The notes below the pieces were generated by a model. It made no database searches. It was not told the origin of the DNA and saw nothing but the letters and a program-made list of their open reading frames with translations. Shown here one piece after another: positions 55,163 through 64,000 of a stretch of 64,000 bases of DNA. Where the stretch lies: positions 434,001 to 498,000 of the forward strand of contig NZ_SWKM01000012.1 in the NCBI RefSeq assembly GCF_005871205.1, written 5' to 3'. Source of the DNA: Marinobacter alexandrii. GTDB taxonomy: Bacteria > Pseudomonadota > Gammaproteobacteria > Pseudomonadales > Oleiphilaceae. Position numbers and translations under genes: made by a program. How positions within the stretch are numbered: position 1 is the stretch's first letter; each line of letters starts with the position of its first letter.

Positions 55163-56575
55163 CTAGTGCCAGATGTCGCTGTCGATCTTCTCGTGCAGCT
55201 CGGGATAATCCTTGGACTTAAAGTGCGGAACCAGGCCCTCTTTTCGCTGACTGAGGTAATCCTTGGTCAGCTTCAGGACGGTGCCTGAGAGCATTACGAT
55301 GGCAATCAGGTTGATCGAGGCCATCAGACCCATGGACGCATCGGCGGCGTTGAAGACCGTTACTACCGCTTCATAGCCACCCCAGATCACCATCGCCAGG
55401 GCAGCACTGCGTAGCAGGTTCAGTGCCAGGGCGTTGTCACCCCCCAGATAAACCAGAGCGTTCTCGGCGTAGGTGTAGTTGGCGACGATGGAGGTAAAGG
55501 CGAAGAACAGAATCGCAATCGCGATGAAGTAGTTGCCAAACTCGCCGATGTGGCCGGCCATGGCGTCCTGGGTCAGCTGGGTGCCGGTGACGCCATTGCC
55601 TGGCTCAAGCACGCCTGAGAGCAGGATCATCACTGCCGTAGCTGTACAGATCACAATGGTGTCGATGAATACACCAAAGGCCTGGACCAGCCCCTGGGAA
55701 GAGGGGTGATGGGGCGCAGGTGTTGCGGTGGCCGCGATATTGGGGGCCGAACCCATGCCGGCTTCATTGGAAAACAGGCCGCGCTTGATGCCGTTCAGCA
55801 TGGCCGCGGTGACTGAACCGGCGACACCGCCAGTGGCTTCGCTCAGACCAAAGGCGCTGTTCACAATCAGGGCCAAAACGTCACCAACCTGATCGTAGTT
55901 CGCCACCAGAATGCCCAGTGCAATCAGTACGTAACTCCCGGCCATGAACGGCACCACGAGTTCAGCGAACCGGACAATGGAGCGAAGCCCGCCGAAGATC
56001 ACAACCCCGGCCAGTACCGCAACAGCAACGCCAACCCAGAGCTTGGGTATACCGAAGGCGCCTTTCATGGCGTCGGCAATGGAGTTTGCCTGAACGGCGT
56101 TGAAAACCAGTCCGAAGGATACAATCAGACAGACGGCGAAAATACCGCCGGCCCAGGGAGCACCGAGGCCCCTGGCAATGTAAACCGCGGGGCCGCCGCG
56201 GTACTGGCCTTTGCCGTCGCGGCGTTTGTACAGCTGGGCCAGGGTGCTCTCGGCATAGCCGGTGGCCATGCCGACCAGGGCCACCATCCACATCCAGAAG
56301 ATGGCGCCGGCGCCGCCCAGGTAGAGCGCAACCGCGACACCGGCCAGGTTGCCGGTGCCAACCCGCGAAGCAAGGCTGGTGCAAAGCGCCTGAAAGGGTG
56401 ATATGCCGTGGACATCGCTCTCACGGGAGCCGCGAATGGCACGGATCATTTCGCCGAAATGCAGGAACTGGAGGCCCCCGAGGCGAATGGTAAAGAACAC
56501 GCCAACGGCCAGCAGGCCGTACACAAGGACGTAGCCCCAGAGTATGGAGTTTAGAAAATCAACAACCGCAGTCAT
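55163..56575 (-). CDS. sodium:alanine/glycine symporter (AgcS family)
   Basis: 470 residues, about ten to eleven helices. GISPFQALCTSLASRVGTGNLAGVA and GGPAVYIARGLG are strong AgcS signatures, and SNEAGMGSAPNIAATA is the conserved asparagine/glycine motif. Takes up alanine or glycine with sodium. CAGGAAGC precedes the ATG. Forty-four bases after the UspA gene on the same strand, so it may extend the tea transcript. Confidence 0.92.
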   Translation of the reverse strand: MTAVVDFLNSILWGYVLVYGLLAVGVFFTIRLGGLQFLHFGEMIRAIRGSRESDVHGISPFQALCTSLASRVGTGNLAGVAVALYLGGAGAIFWMWMVALVGMATGYAESTLAQLYKRRDGKGQYRGGPAVYIARGLGAPWAGGIFAVCLIVSFGLVFNAVQANSIADAMKGAFGIPKLWVGVAVAVLAGVVIFGGLRSIVRFAELVVPFMAGSYVLIALGILVANYDQVGDVLALIVNSAFGLSEATGGVAGSVTAAMLNGIKRGLFSNEAGMGSAPNIAATATPAPHHPSSQGLVQAFGVFIDTIVICTATAVMILLSGVLEPGNGVTGTQLTQDAMAGHIGEFGNYFIAIAILFFAFTSIVANYTYAENALVYLGGDNALALNLLRSAALAMVIWGGYEAVVTVFNAADASMGLMASINLIAIVMLSGTVLKLTKDYLSQRKEGLVPHFKSKDYPELHEKIDSDIWH

Positions 56576-56619
56576 GGTGCTTCCTGTTGGAAATCCGGTG
56601 GAATGATTGGGTTAACTAA

Positions 56620-57060
56620 TCACACCACCAAAACAGGGCACTTGGCGTTGGACGCCACCCGATGGGAGACGCTGCCGAGCAGGATGCCGTCTTTGTCGCT
56701 GTGAGTACCCTTGGTACCGACAACAATCAGGTCGGCTTCCTTGTCCTGAGCGAACTTGATGATCACTTTTGACGGCCGGCCGGCTTTGACAAAGCCCCGC
56801 ACCTTGGTGGCGCCGTGCGACTTTGCCAGATCTTTGGCATGGTTGACCACCTCTTTGGCGTATTCCGAGAGCACCTTGTCCGGTATATCCATGCCCGGAG
56901 GCCGACCAATCGACAGCGATGCCTCGAACAGACTGTGGTGTTTGTACACGCACAGCAGGTAGATTTCGGCATCGGTTAGCTTTTGCAGTTCAATGGCCTT
57001 GTCCATGGCCTTGAGGGATGTCGTGGAGCCATCAACGGCGACCAGGATCCTTTTGAACAT
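56620..57060 (-). CDS. teaD: TeaD-like universal stress protein
   Basis: 146 residues. UspA fold: ILVAVDGSTTSLKA at the N terminus and the ATP-binding GTKGTHSDKDGILLGSVSHRV near the C terminus. In Halomonas elongata, TeaD is encoded after TeaABC and regulates ectoine uptake with ATP. Here the gene follows the same TRAP set and in the same order. AAGGAG precedes the ATG. Confidence 0.85.
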   Translation of the reverse strand: MFKRILVAVDGSTTSLKAMDKAIELQKLTDAEIYLLCVYKHHSLFEASLSIGRPPGMDIPDKVLSEYAKEVVNHAKDLAKSHGATKVRGFVKAGRPSKVIIKFAQDKEADLIVVGTKGTHSDKDGILLGSVSHRVASNAKCPVLVV

Positions 57061-57094
57061 GGTTCTCTCCTTAAGCCTCTGGGCCGGTTCCGGG

Positions 57095-58381
57095 TCAGTC
57101 CCTGAAGGCAACGTCACGCAGGAACAGGGCAATGTCCGGGAACGCGATGATCAATCCGGCGGCTGCCACCAGGATGAAGATGAACGGTGGCGTGCCACGG
57201 ATCACTTCAAGGTAAGGCCGCTTGAAGATGGCAATGGCCGTGAAGATGTCGCAGCCAAACGGCGGCGTTGCCGAGCCAATGGCTACCTGCAGGGTAATGA
57301 GCACGCCTACCAGGACCGGATCCAGTCCCGTGGATTGAATGGCCGGCGCAAAGATTGGGGTCAGTACCAGGATGACCACGATCGGATCGACGAACATACA
57401 GGCGATGAAGAACGCTATGCAGATTGCGATCAACACGCCGACCGGACCGGCCTCGTTAACGCCAACTGCTTCCAGAATGGCTTGCGGGATCTGGGCAAAC
57501 GAAATGATCCACGAAAAGCCGTTGCCTACGGCCACCAGGATGAACACCACGGCGGTGATCAGGCCGGTGGACTTGGCAATGCGGTAGATATCCGCCAGTT
57601 TCAGCTCGCGGAACACCACGAATTCCAGCAGGAAGGCGTATAGGACGCACACCGCAGCCGCCTCGGTTGGGCTGAAAATGCCGCCGTAGATACCGCCGAC
57701 GATGATCACCGGGAAAAACAGTGGCCAGAGAGCGTCGCGGACCGACACTGCGCGCTGGCCCCAAGTGGCCTTTTCCTCTGTGGGCACGTTGTTCTTGTAG
57801 GCGTAGATCAGGCAGTAAATCGAAAACATGAACAGGATCAGGACGCCGGGCCCGATACCGGCGATGAACAGCTCGGCAATGGAGGTTCCCGAGATCACCC
57901 CGTAAATGATCATGCCAATGCTGGGCGGGATCAGGAAGGCAATGTCACTGGCGTTGATGATCAGGGCCAGTGTAAACGGATCTGAGTAGCCGGCTTTCAG
58001 CATTTTCGGACGGAGCGGCGAGCCAACGGCGACCACGGTAGCCTGGGTGGACCCTGAAACGGCACCAAACAGGGTGCAGGAAGTTGCGGTGCTGATCGCC
58101 AGCCCGCCTTTGAAGTGGCCAATGAAGGCCATGACCATGTTGATTAACCGGTCGGCCGACTGGCCTCGGGTCATGATGTCGGCCGCCAGGATAAACATGG
58201 GCACGGCAATCAGCGAGGCTGGCCGGATTCCTCCCATCATCTGCTGGATAAAGGTGCCCATCTGGCCGAAGCCATCGAACATCATTACGAAGCCAAACAC
58301 CGCGGCGGCGATTAGCGGAACCATCATCGGGAAGCCGAGCAGCAACAACCCGATCATGATCAACATCATTGTAGTTGCCAT
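57095..58381 (-). CDS. teaC: TRAP large permease subunit (TeaC/DctM)
   Basis: 428 residues, about twelve helices. GLLLLGFPMMVPLIAAAVFG near the N terminus and the repeated GSPLRPKMLKAGY-like and PPIGMIIYG-like elements are those of DctM-type subunits. Transports ectoine, driven by sodium, with TeaA and TeaB. AAGGATAG before the ATG. Thirty-five bases after teaB. Confidence 0.88.
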   Translation of the reverse strand: MATTMMLIMIGLLLLGFPMMVPLIAAAVFGFVMMFDGFGQMGTFIQQMMGGIRPASLIAVPMFILAADIMTRGQSADRLINMVMAFIGHFKGGLAISTATSCTLFGAVSGSTQATVVAVGSPLRPKMLKAGYSDPFTLALIINASDIAFLIPPSIGMIIYGVISGTSIAELFIAGIGPGVLILFMFSIYCLIYAYKNNVPTEEKATWGQRAVSVRDALWPLFFPVIIVGGIYGGIFSPTEAAAVCVLYAFLLEFVVFRELKLADIYRIAKSTGLITAVVFILVAVGNGFSWIISFAQIPQAILEAVGVNEAGPVGVLIAICIAFFIACMFVDPIVVILVLTPIFAPAIQSTGLDPVLVGVLITLQVAIGSATPPFGCDIFTAIAIFKRPYLEVIRGTPPFIFILVAAAGLIIAFPDIALFLRDVAFRD

Positions 58382-58416
58382 GTTTTTCTATCCTTACCTG
58401 GTATCAGCTACGTGGT

Positions 58417-59010
58417 TCATACTTCTGATTCGGTATCGCTGTAGCCATCAACCACCCCGGTTGAGAGATACACGTCCTTGCTGGTCAAGTTCTTGACGGC
58501 CGTTAGAAAGTACTGAATGCCGGTGATGGCAAAGCCGACTGGTGCCCAGATATAGATCCACCAGATTTCGAAACCGAGCGCGGGCAGGATCCGGCCGCGA
58601 CTGTAGAGAGTCTCGACGTAACCGAATGAGTGATAACACAGGAAAAACATCACCACGGAGGTAAAGAGGGCAATGAAGATCATCAGGACCTTGCGGCCTT
58701 TGGCGGGGAAGGCGTCGTAGAGCGCGGACATACGGATGTGGCGACCATGGCGTGCGGCGTAGCCAATACCGGCAAAGGTGATCAGGATGATGAGGATCCG
58801 GTTAATCTCACCGGAGAAGAACAACCCTTCGCCAAAGACAAAACGGGCAATGACGTTTACGCAGGTGTTGACGGCCATCAGGATGACCCCAACCGCCAGC
58901 ATTACCGCTTCAATCTTACTGATCCAGACATCGATGGTTCCCAGAAACCCGGGTAGGCCCGATTTGTAGCTGCCTGTATCGTCCTCTAGATCCGGGGAGT
59001 TCTCGGACAT
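58417..59010 (-). CDS. teaB: TRAP small permease subunit (TeaB/DctQ)
   Basis: 197 residues with four hydrophobic helices, normal for DctQ. It carries the charged ends and the helix pairs of the small TRAP subunit. TGGAGC before the ATG. Lies between teaA and teaC, with a GC-rich hairpin in the gap to teaA. Confidence 0.85.
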   Translation of the reverse strand: MSENSPDLEDDTGSYKSGLPGFLGTIDVWISKIEAVMLAVGVILMAVNTCVNVIARFVFGEGLFFSGEINRILIILITFAGIGYAARHGRHIRMSALYDAFPAKGRKVLMIFIALFTSVVMFFLCYHSFGYVETLYSRGRILPALGFEIWWIYIWAPVGFAITGIQYFLTAVKNLTSKDVYLSTGVVDGYSDTESEV

Positions 59011-59078
59011 GGGTTCTGCTCCAGAACATGCTGCGCCCGGCCGGTAGGCTGTCCCCGGCGGCGCGGGGTTAAGAGACA

Positions 59079-59104
59079 GGCCCGCCGGCTGGCGCCGGCG
59101 GGCC
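59079..59104 (-). other. GC-rich hairpin between teaA and teaB
   Basis: Perfect 11-base stem (GGCCCGCCGGC with GCCGGCGGGCC) and a four-base loop in the 123-base gap. No T-run follows. Placed 30 bases after the teaA stop, it may protect the teaA message or attenuate teaBC so that the binding protein is made in excess; this is inferred. Confidence 0.55.
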
Positions 59105-59133
59105 GTGGTGCATCAGGAAGGATGCGGGTCAGA

Positions 59134-60162
59134 TTACTTGCTCTGAACTTCTTTCAGGTCTTCCTTGAACTGGTTCAGCAGCTCTTTGCCGCTTTCGCCG
59201 GTCATTTCGATGTACTTCTGCTCAACCTGAGGAGCGCGATCCTTGAATGCCTTGATCTGCTCATCGTTCAGACGAGTCACAGTAACCTCGTCAGAGGCCT
59301 TCTGAATCTTGGCCAGTGCTTCGTCGGCCAGACCATCGATGTGCTTGATGATTTCTTCGAAGGCGTAGTCGGAGGCCATCTGAACCAGCTCTTTGTCCTG
59401 CGGTGCCAGGTTTTCGTAGAAGCTCTTGTTCGCCATCATGGCAGTGGTGAACCAGCCGTGGCTGGTGAAGACCAGGTTCGGGGATACTTCGTACAGACCG
59501 CCGGACTCGATCCAGAAGATCGGGTTTTCCTGACCCTGAATCATGTTGGTTTGCAGGGCACCGTACACTTCGCCCCAGGGCAGCGGGGTCGGGGTGGCAC
59601 CAAAGGCGCTGTAGGTTTCCGACAGTAGTGGGTTGGTCATAACCCGGATCTTCTTGTTGTTGAAGTCCGCAGGTTTGGTAACCGGCTCGTCCACGGTAAC
59701 GACCATCTCGCCTTCCGGGTACATCTTCAGCAGTTCAAGACCCTTCTCCGCATACAGCTCGGGGAAATCTTCGTTTATCGCTTCACTTTCCCGGAAGAAG
59801 GTGATCACCGTGTCCATGTCGGTGGGCATCAGGTAAGGGATGAAGAAAATTTGTGCTTCCGGAATCAGCGCGCCGGTGAAGCCTGGGGACTGGTTAACAA
59901 AGTTCAGGATACCCGCCTGAGTCTGTTCCATGATGTCGTCAGATTCGCCGAGCTCGCCGAAGCGATAGATCTGCAGAGTATGCTCGGAGTTGTTTTCGAT
60001 GTACTCCTTGAACTTATACGCGAACACGTCCTGAACGTCGCCCTCGTACTCCTCGTGTGCATAGCGCCAGTTCGCGGCGTTAACAGAGTTGGCGGCGGTC
60101 ATGGCCGCAAAAGCGAACGCGGAAATTCCGGCTAGTTTCTTGAGTTTACTGATGCTGCTCAT
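59134..60162 (-). CDS. teaA: ectoine-binding TRAP protein (TeaA)
   Basis: 342 residues. The mature chain begins NWRYAHEEYEGDVQDVFA and keeps long runs known in Halomonas TeaA (YRFGELGESDDIMEQTQ, NPIFWIESGGLYEVSPN, RLNDEQIKAFKDRAPQVE), so the identity is strong rather than family-level. It delivers ectoine and hydroxyectoine to TeaBC. Signal peptide about residues 1-28, cleavage after VNA. GGAG lies nine bases before the chosen ATG. First gene of teaABCD. Confidence 0.93.
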   Translation of the reverse strand: MSSISKLKKLAGISAFAFAAMTAANSVNAANWRYAHEEYEGDVQDVFAYKFKEYIENNSEHTLQIYRFGELGESDDIMEQTQAGILNFVNQSPGFTGALIPEAQIFFIPYLMPTDMDTVITFFRESEAINEDFPELYAEKGLELLKMYPEGEMVVTVDEPVTKPADFNNKKIRVMTNPLLSETYSAFGATPTPLPWGEVYGALQTNMIQGQENPIFWIESGGLYEVSPNLVFTSHGWFTTAMMANKSFYENLAPQDKELVQMASDYAFEEIIKHIDGLADEALAKIQKASDEVTVTRLNDEQIKAFKDRAPQVEQKYIEMTGESGKELLNQFKEDLKEVQSK

Positions 60163-60303
60163 CGGGTTTTCTCCGTCCATTTTATTAATGAAACCTATCA
60201 TTCCGTCAATAAAGACTGGCAAAACAACGACGTTTTCGCAAGGAAACTACCAAAACAATAATTTTAAGCCATGGTTTTGAACAGATATTCCAAGTGCATG
60301 AAA

Positions 60304-60843
60304 TTAGGCTTTATTCAGGTTTGAACGACAGAGTTCGAGAAACAGTCGGAACTCCGAGACCACCCGCTGGACACTGTTCTCGAGCCGGTGGCCATCGGGC
60401 AGCACCAGCGCCGGCAATGCCTGCTTGCGAGCCAGCTCAAGCACTGGCATAACCGGGACCACGTCATCGTCCCAGCCGTGAATGATCTGGCAGTAGCGGG
60501 CCTGAATTGTTGGACTGGATTGCGGGTAGCCAGCCATGGCCAGGGCCGGGGCCAGCAGGAAACAACCCAACACCGGTGAATCGGCGCTGGTTTGTGCACA
60601 TACCCAGCCCCCCATGCTGGATCCGGCTAAAACCGTTCTTGCCGGATCGGCGCCGGCCTCGGCCATGGCTGCCGCCATCTGCTCAAGCCGGATAGCGGGC
60701 ACCTTGGTGCTGCGATGATCAATGGCGATGGCGGTTACTCCGGGGAAACTATCGGCGACGGCCTTCATGGCCTGAATCTTGGTTCCACCGGGGCCACTTT
60801 CCAGACCGTGGGATAGCAGTACGTGTAGGTTGGGTGTTGTCAT
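60304..60843 (-). CDS. small alpha/beta hydrolase
   Basis: 179 residues. Nucleophile elbow LAGSSMGGW with the expected serine, a GWDD aspartate and a late DGHRLE histidine, so the catalytic triad looks complete. Size resembles the YqiA/UPF0227 type. Likely an esterase; substrate unknown. It is 44 bases from the neighbouring monooxygenase gene on the same strand. Confidence 0.82.
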   Translation of the reverse strand: MTTPNLHVLLSHGLESGPGGTKIQAMKAVADSFPGVTAIAIDHRSTKVPAIRLEQMAAAMAEAGADPARTVLAGSSMGGWVCAQTSADSPVLGCFLLAPALAMAGYPQSSPTIQARYCQIIHGWDDDVVPVMPVLELARKQALPALVLPDGHRLENSVQRVVSEFRLFLELCRSNLNKA

Positions 60844-60887
60844 AATCCATGCTCTGGGTTGCTGTTGAGACCAATCGAACCCTTACT

Positions 60888-61886
60888 CTAGCGCGATTCG
60901 GCCCGGGTCTGGGCCAGGATGTCGAGGGCTCGACGACGTTGGGCCGGATCGTAGATGTCGATAGTGAACATCAACTCGTCCACCTCCACGCTGGCCAAGA
61001 GTTCATCAAGCTGGCGGTTCAGGTCGTTGGCATCGCCCATCATTTGCAGCGCGAGGAAGTCCTGCACACTGGCCTTCTCACCAGCGTTCCAGAGCCCGTT
61101 CATGGACTCGACCGGCGAACGCATCCACAGCGGTTGGCCCCGGAACAGGGAGAGAATGCGCTGGTAACTGGTGGTCGCCAGGAACTTGGCCTCGGCCATG
61201 GAATCGGCGGGAATGGCCGGAACTGCGAGCATCGCGTAGGGCTTGTCTAGCTGTTCTGAGGGCTGGAAGTTGTCCCGGTAGACACGCAGGGCCTCGCGAT
61301 ACAGTCGCGGCGCAAAGTGACCGGCGAAGGCATAGGGCAAGCCACGCATGGCCGCCAGCTGGGCGCTGTAGAGGCTTGAACCGAGGAGCCAGATCGGCAC
61401 CTCGGTGCCTGCCCCGGGAATGGCCTTCACTGCCTGGACCGGATGCAGCGGCCCCAGCAGCTCTTGAAGCCGGGCCACGTCTTCCGGAAATTGTTCCGCA
61501 CCCAGGCCATCCCGCCGCAGGGCCCGCGCGGTAACAGGGTCAGTCCCGGGCGCACGACCCAGGCCCAGATCAATGCGCCCGGGATACAGGCTTTCCAGGG
61601 TGCCAAACTGTTCCGCAATGACCAGCGGTGGGTGGTTCGGCAGCATCACGCCGCCAGAGCCAACCCGGATCTGGTTGGTTTTGCCGGCGATGTGGCCAAT
61701 CAGAACCGATGTCGCAGAGCTGCTGATGCCCTCCATGTTGTGGTGCTCGGCCAACCAGAACCGCTGGAACCCCAGCGCCTCGGCATGCTGGGCATAAGCG
61801 ACGCTGTTGGTCAGGGTGGTACCAACAGAATCGCCCTCGCGGACCGAGGCAAGTTCAAGCAGGGAATAGTCAGGTCGGGTGGCCAT
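60888..61886 (-). CDS. LLM-class flavin-dependent monooxygenase (YhbW-like)
   Basis: 332 residues. Luciferase-like TIM barrel of the group I type: [33 protein letters not shown] and [20 protein letters not shown], then [14 protein letters not shown]. It oxidises an unknown substrate with reduced flavin. The ATG chosen has GGAG five bases upstream; another ATG eight codons earlier is less likely. Confidence 0.87.
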   Translation of the reverse strand: MATRPDYSLLELASVREGDSVGTTLTNSVAYAQHAEALGFQRFWLAEHHNMEGISSSATSVLIGHIAGKTNQIRVGSGGVMLPNHPPLVIAEQFGTLESLYPGRIDLGLGRAPGTDPVTARALRRDGLGAEQFPEDVARLQELLGPLHPVQAVKAIPGAGTEVPIWLLGSSLYSAQLAAMRGLPYAFAGHFAPRLYREALRVYRDNFQPSEQLDKPYAMLAVPAIPADSMAEAKFLATTSYQRILSLFRGQPLWMRSPVESMNGLWNAGEKASVQDFLALQMMGDANDLNRQLDELLASVEVDELMFTIDIYDPAQRRRALDILAQTRAESR

Positions 61887-62025
61887 GGGGCTCCAGCAGC
61901 GTTCGTTCATGAGATGAAAATCATGGTGCTGAAGCGGGAGGGTTTCAACCCGACCGCGGGTATTTCCTCGATAGCTGGGTTACCATTGCGCGCCCCTGCT
62001 TCATCCTTATTGCTGTGGTGATCCC

Positions 62026-62898
62026 ATGCGCCTGATTCTGAGCCGCAAAGGCTTCGATTCCTCAGCCGGAGGCTGCCCGAGTCCGGTGCTGCCGGATGGT
62101 TCCCTGTGTGTGTTGCCGATACCCGATGGCCAGTCCCGAATCCGTTACGACGACGTGCGCTTTGGCGAGCGCCGGCTTGGCAAGCTGGCCCGGGATCTCA
62201 GCGGCGGCCGGGTTCGGAGCAGAGATGGTGCCCACCTTGATCCCGACGTGCTGGCGGAGGCCTATCCCCGTGCAGAAGGCTGGCGCCCGGTGCTTGGCCA
62301 GACCGGTGCTGCCCAGGGCCACCTGCGCAACCAGGGTGTGACGGCCGGAGACCTGTTTCTGTTTTTCGGGGTTTTTCGCCACGCCGAACTCTGGCGTCGA
62401 CGCTGGCGCTTTGTGCCCGGCACCAAACCTTTTCATGCGCTCTGGGGCTGGCTGCACATTGGCGAGATTGTGGTTATTGATGCGTTGTCGGAGCAGTCTT
62501 TGCCGTGGGCCCGGTATCATCCGCATTTTCACGGTCAGGCCGATCCAGGCAATACTCTGTACCTGGCCTCGAATGGCTTCCAGCTACCGGGTCTGAGCCA
62601 GGAACTGCCCGGGGCAGGTGCGTTCACCGAGCTGGAGGCGCCTCAGGTTTTAAGTGACCCTGAGGGCCGGTTACCTACCCAGTGGCGACTGCCCGCCGCC
62701 TTTTATCCTGGCGAGGATCGGCCGCCCTTGAGCTACCACACCAAGGCGGACCGCTGGCGGCTGGATGCGCCCTGGTGTTACCTGCAGTGTGCAGCCCGGG
62801 GCCAGGAGTTTGTTCTGGATCTGGCGGCTTATCCCGAACTGAATCCCTGGCTGGCTTCGCTGCTCAGAACTGGCCATGGCGACCGGCGCCATCCTTGA
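62026..62898 (+). CDS. Nmad3-like putative nucleotide-modification-associated protein
   Basis: 290 residues. Begins MRLILSRKGFDSSAGGCPSP followed by a PDG and LPIPDG element, which from memory is the signature of Nmad3-family proteins, linked by others to modified-nucleotide chemistry in phages and mobile elements. Conserved His and Arg are spaced through the core (KPFHALWGWLHIGE, RYHPHFHGQAD). No modification enzyme or phage gene is adjacent, and the family function is not proven. Overlaps the enoyl-CoA hydratase gene by 35 bases at the 3' ends. Confidence 0.7.
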   Translation: MRLILSRKGFDSSAGGCPSPVLPDGSLCVLPIPDGQSRIRYDDVRFGERRLGKLARDLSGGRVRSRDGAHLDPDVLAEAYPRAEGWRPVLGQTGAAQGHLRNQGVTAGDLFLFFGVFRHAELWRRRWRFVPGTKPFHALWGWLHIGEIVVIDALSEQSLPWARYHPHFHGQADPGNTLYLASNGFQLPGLSQELPGAGAFTELEAPQVLSDPEGRLPTQWRLPAAFYPGEDRPPLSYHTKADRWRLDAPWCYLQCAARGQEFVLDLAAYPELNPWLASLLRTGHGDRRHP

Positions 62899-63640
62899 AG
62901 CGCTTGGCACCCTCAAGCGCTTCCTCAAATACCACCGGATAACCGCCGGCACCCTCGGCCACCAGGGCTTCGTGGGCGCCCAGGTCCCACTGGCGCAGGG
63001 CCGAGGCCCGGTCGGCGAGCAGGCACTTTTGCGGAAAGCCGGCAATGGTTGCAGCCAGATCTTGGGCGGCGTCCAGGGCGGAACCATCGGGCACCACCCG
63101 GTTGGCCAATCCCATGGACAGGGCTTCGTCTGCCTTGACCGGTCGGCCGGTCAGGATCATGTCCAAAGCGTGACCCTGGCCAACAATGCGAGGCAGGCGT
63201 ACGGTGCCGCCATCAATCAGCGGCACGCCCCAGCGTCGGCAGAACACGCCAAAGACGGCAGACTGTTCAGCCACGCGCAGGTCACACATCAGGGCCAGCT
63301 CCAGGCCGCCCGCAACGGCATAGCCCGATACGGCGGCAATCACGGGTTTGGACAGAGACATCCGGGTTGGCCCCAGGGGACCATGACCGATGCCATGGGG
63401 ATCGACTTCGTTACGGCGCTCTGGGTCGTCCAGTGCTCCCAGATCGGCGCCGGCGCAGAAGTTGCCGCCGGCACCGCACAACACCGCGACTTTTGCGGCG
63501 TCGTTCTGTTCAAAGTCGGTGAAGGCCTTGCGCAAAGCGGTCGCTGTGGGTCGGTCGATGGCGTTGCGTTGATCGGGTCGGTTCACGGTGATGGTGACAA
63601 TGCCATTGTCGAGCTCGGTAAGAACGGATGGGGTGGTCAT
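62864..63640 (-). CDS. enoyl-CoA hydratase/isomerase family protein
   Basis: 258 residues, crotonase fold. GNFCAGADLGAL is the first oxyanion loop and YAVAGGLELALMCDLRVAE the second; a glutamate in ELALMCD is a possible acid/base residue. Likely acts on an enoyl-CoA; precise substrate unknown. The chosen ATG begins MTTPSVLTE; the open frame upstream lacks family match. Confidence 0.85.
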   Translation of the reverse strand: MTTPSVLTELDNGIVTITVNRPDQRNAIDRPTATALRKAFTDFEQNDAAKVAVLCGAGGNFCAGADLGALDDPERRNEVDPHGIGHGPLGPTRMSLSKPVIAAVSGYAVAGGLELALMCDLRVAEQSAVFGVFCRRWGVPLIDGGTVRLPRIVGQGHALDMILTGRPVKADEALSMGLANRVVPDGSALDAAQDLAATIAGFPQKCLLADRASALRQWDLGAHEALVAEGAGGYPVVFEEALEGAKRFKDGAGRHGQF

Positions 63641-63754
63641 GGCTGGGCCCTGCGCAATTGACGTGATTGATCCATAATTTGGTATTAACCCTAAGATAGC
63701 AGGGCGTAGGGCTAACTTGTTGGCCACATGAAAAATTGAAAAAGGATAACAACA

Positions 63755-64000
63755 ATGGCGGACAGCTTTTGGCAAGCCGTGGCTGAACAGCTCAAAAAGA
63801 ATCTCGGGGATTCCCTCGAAGCGTTGGGCGCGGGGGAGGTGGAGTGGACCGATATGGGCGTCGGAGTAATCAGCCAGTTGCTCATTCTGGTCGTTTATCT
63901 CGGCCTCTATGCCGGCATTTACCTTGTGGTGATGGCGGTGCTAAAAGCGGTGGTCGGGCAAAAGCGAAGCAACAGTCACACGTTCGCCCATGTTCGTACT
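63755..64000 (+). CDS. membrane protein, 5' part only
   Basis: The frame is open at the right edge; 82 residues are visible, starting MADSFWQAVAEQLKK. One hydrophobic helix (about 38-65) then a basic stretch QKRSNSH. AAAGGA precedes the ATG. The N terminus recalls small-conductance mechanosensitive channel proteins but too little is present to name it. Confidence 0.6.
   Translation, partial: MADSFWQAVAEQLKKNLGDSLEALGAGEVEWTDMGVGVISQLLILVVYLGLYAGIYLVVMAVLKAVVGQKRSNSHTFAHVRT

Noticed and set aside
60182..60209. TTGACG / TAATAA pair as the teaA promoter
   Set aside because: Transcription would start inside or after the ribosome site, leaving too short a leader.

Overview
The window reads as chromosome of a marine or halophilic gammaproteobacterium, most likely Marinobacter or a close relative. 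This is an inference from gene content and protein style (an ectoine uptake system very like Halomonas TeaABCD, Pseudomonas-type ben/cat/pca genes, a Pseudomonas-like Tad pilus cluster), not from a marker gene. Coding density is high, many convergent gene pairs abut or overlap at their stops, and no gap exceeds 300 bases. I saw no rRNA, tRNA, insertion sequence, integrase or CRISPR array.

Layout. Bases 1-7523: the 3' part of a Tad (Flp-type) pilus operon on the + strand (secretin end, TadZ, TadA, TadB, TadC, TadD, a small exported protein, TadG-like pseudopilin), followed by a GGDEF protein. 9.7-14.7 kb: a DASH-type cryptochrome, a NemR-like TetR regulator divergent from glutathione-dependent formaldehyde dehydrogenase, and an orphan MotA/OmpA-like pair. 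14.9-38.1 kb: a large aromatic-catabolism island. 38.2-52.7 kb: mixed housekeeping and signalling genes (thioesterases, DJ-1 protein, RNase J-like hydrolase, HD-GYP, TauE, YchJ, CDF, SixA-CHAD, chemoreceptor, HPt-REC-REC regulator, an orphan TRAP binding protein). 52.9-60.2 kb: a second GGDEF protein, a sodium:alanine symporter and teaABCD. 60.3-64 kb: hydrolase, flavin monooxygenase, an Nmad3-like protein, enoyl-CoA hydratase and the start of a membrane protein.

The aromatic island holds a complete route from benzoate to succinyl-CoA plus acetyl-CoA: BenABC/BenD make catechol, CatA/CatB/CatC make 3-oxoadipate enol-lactone, PcaD hydrolyses it, and PcaIJ and PcaF finish the job. The catBCA and benABCD genes form one apparent transcription unit running on into benK. 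Regulators are present for each step: a BenR/XylS activator, CatR and PcaR. Their expected operators can be read directly: three PcaR-type 15-mers between pcaI and pcaR, and one ATAC-N7-GTAT site between catR and catB.

The most interesting observation is that XylS/BenR-type tandem sites (TGCA-N6-GGNTA-like repeats with the 21-base period of the TOL Pm promoter) lie in front of a LIV-type ABC transporter operon and in front of a very short chemoreceptor gene, with a weaker single site before a DcaP-like porin. This ties outer-membrane entry, high-affinity uptake and chemotaxis to the benzoate activator and predicts an aromatic-acid ABC importer and chemoreceptor in addition to BenK and BenE. 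Other points of note are an Nmad3-like (nucleotide-modification-associated) gene, a SixA-CHAD fusion, and a cation-efflux gene that seems to have lost its 3' end at a junction with a DCC-family gene.
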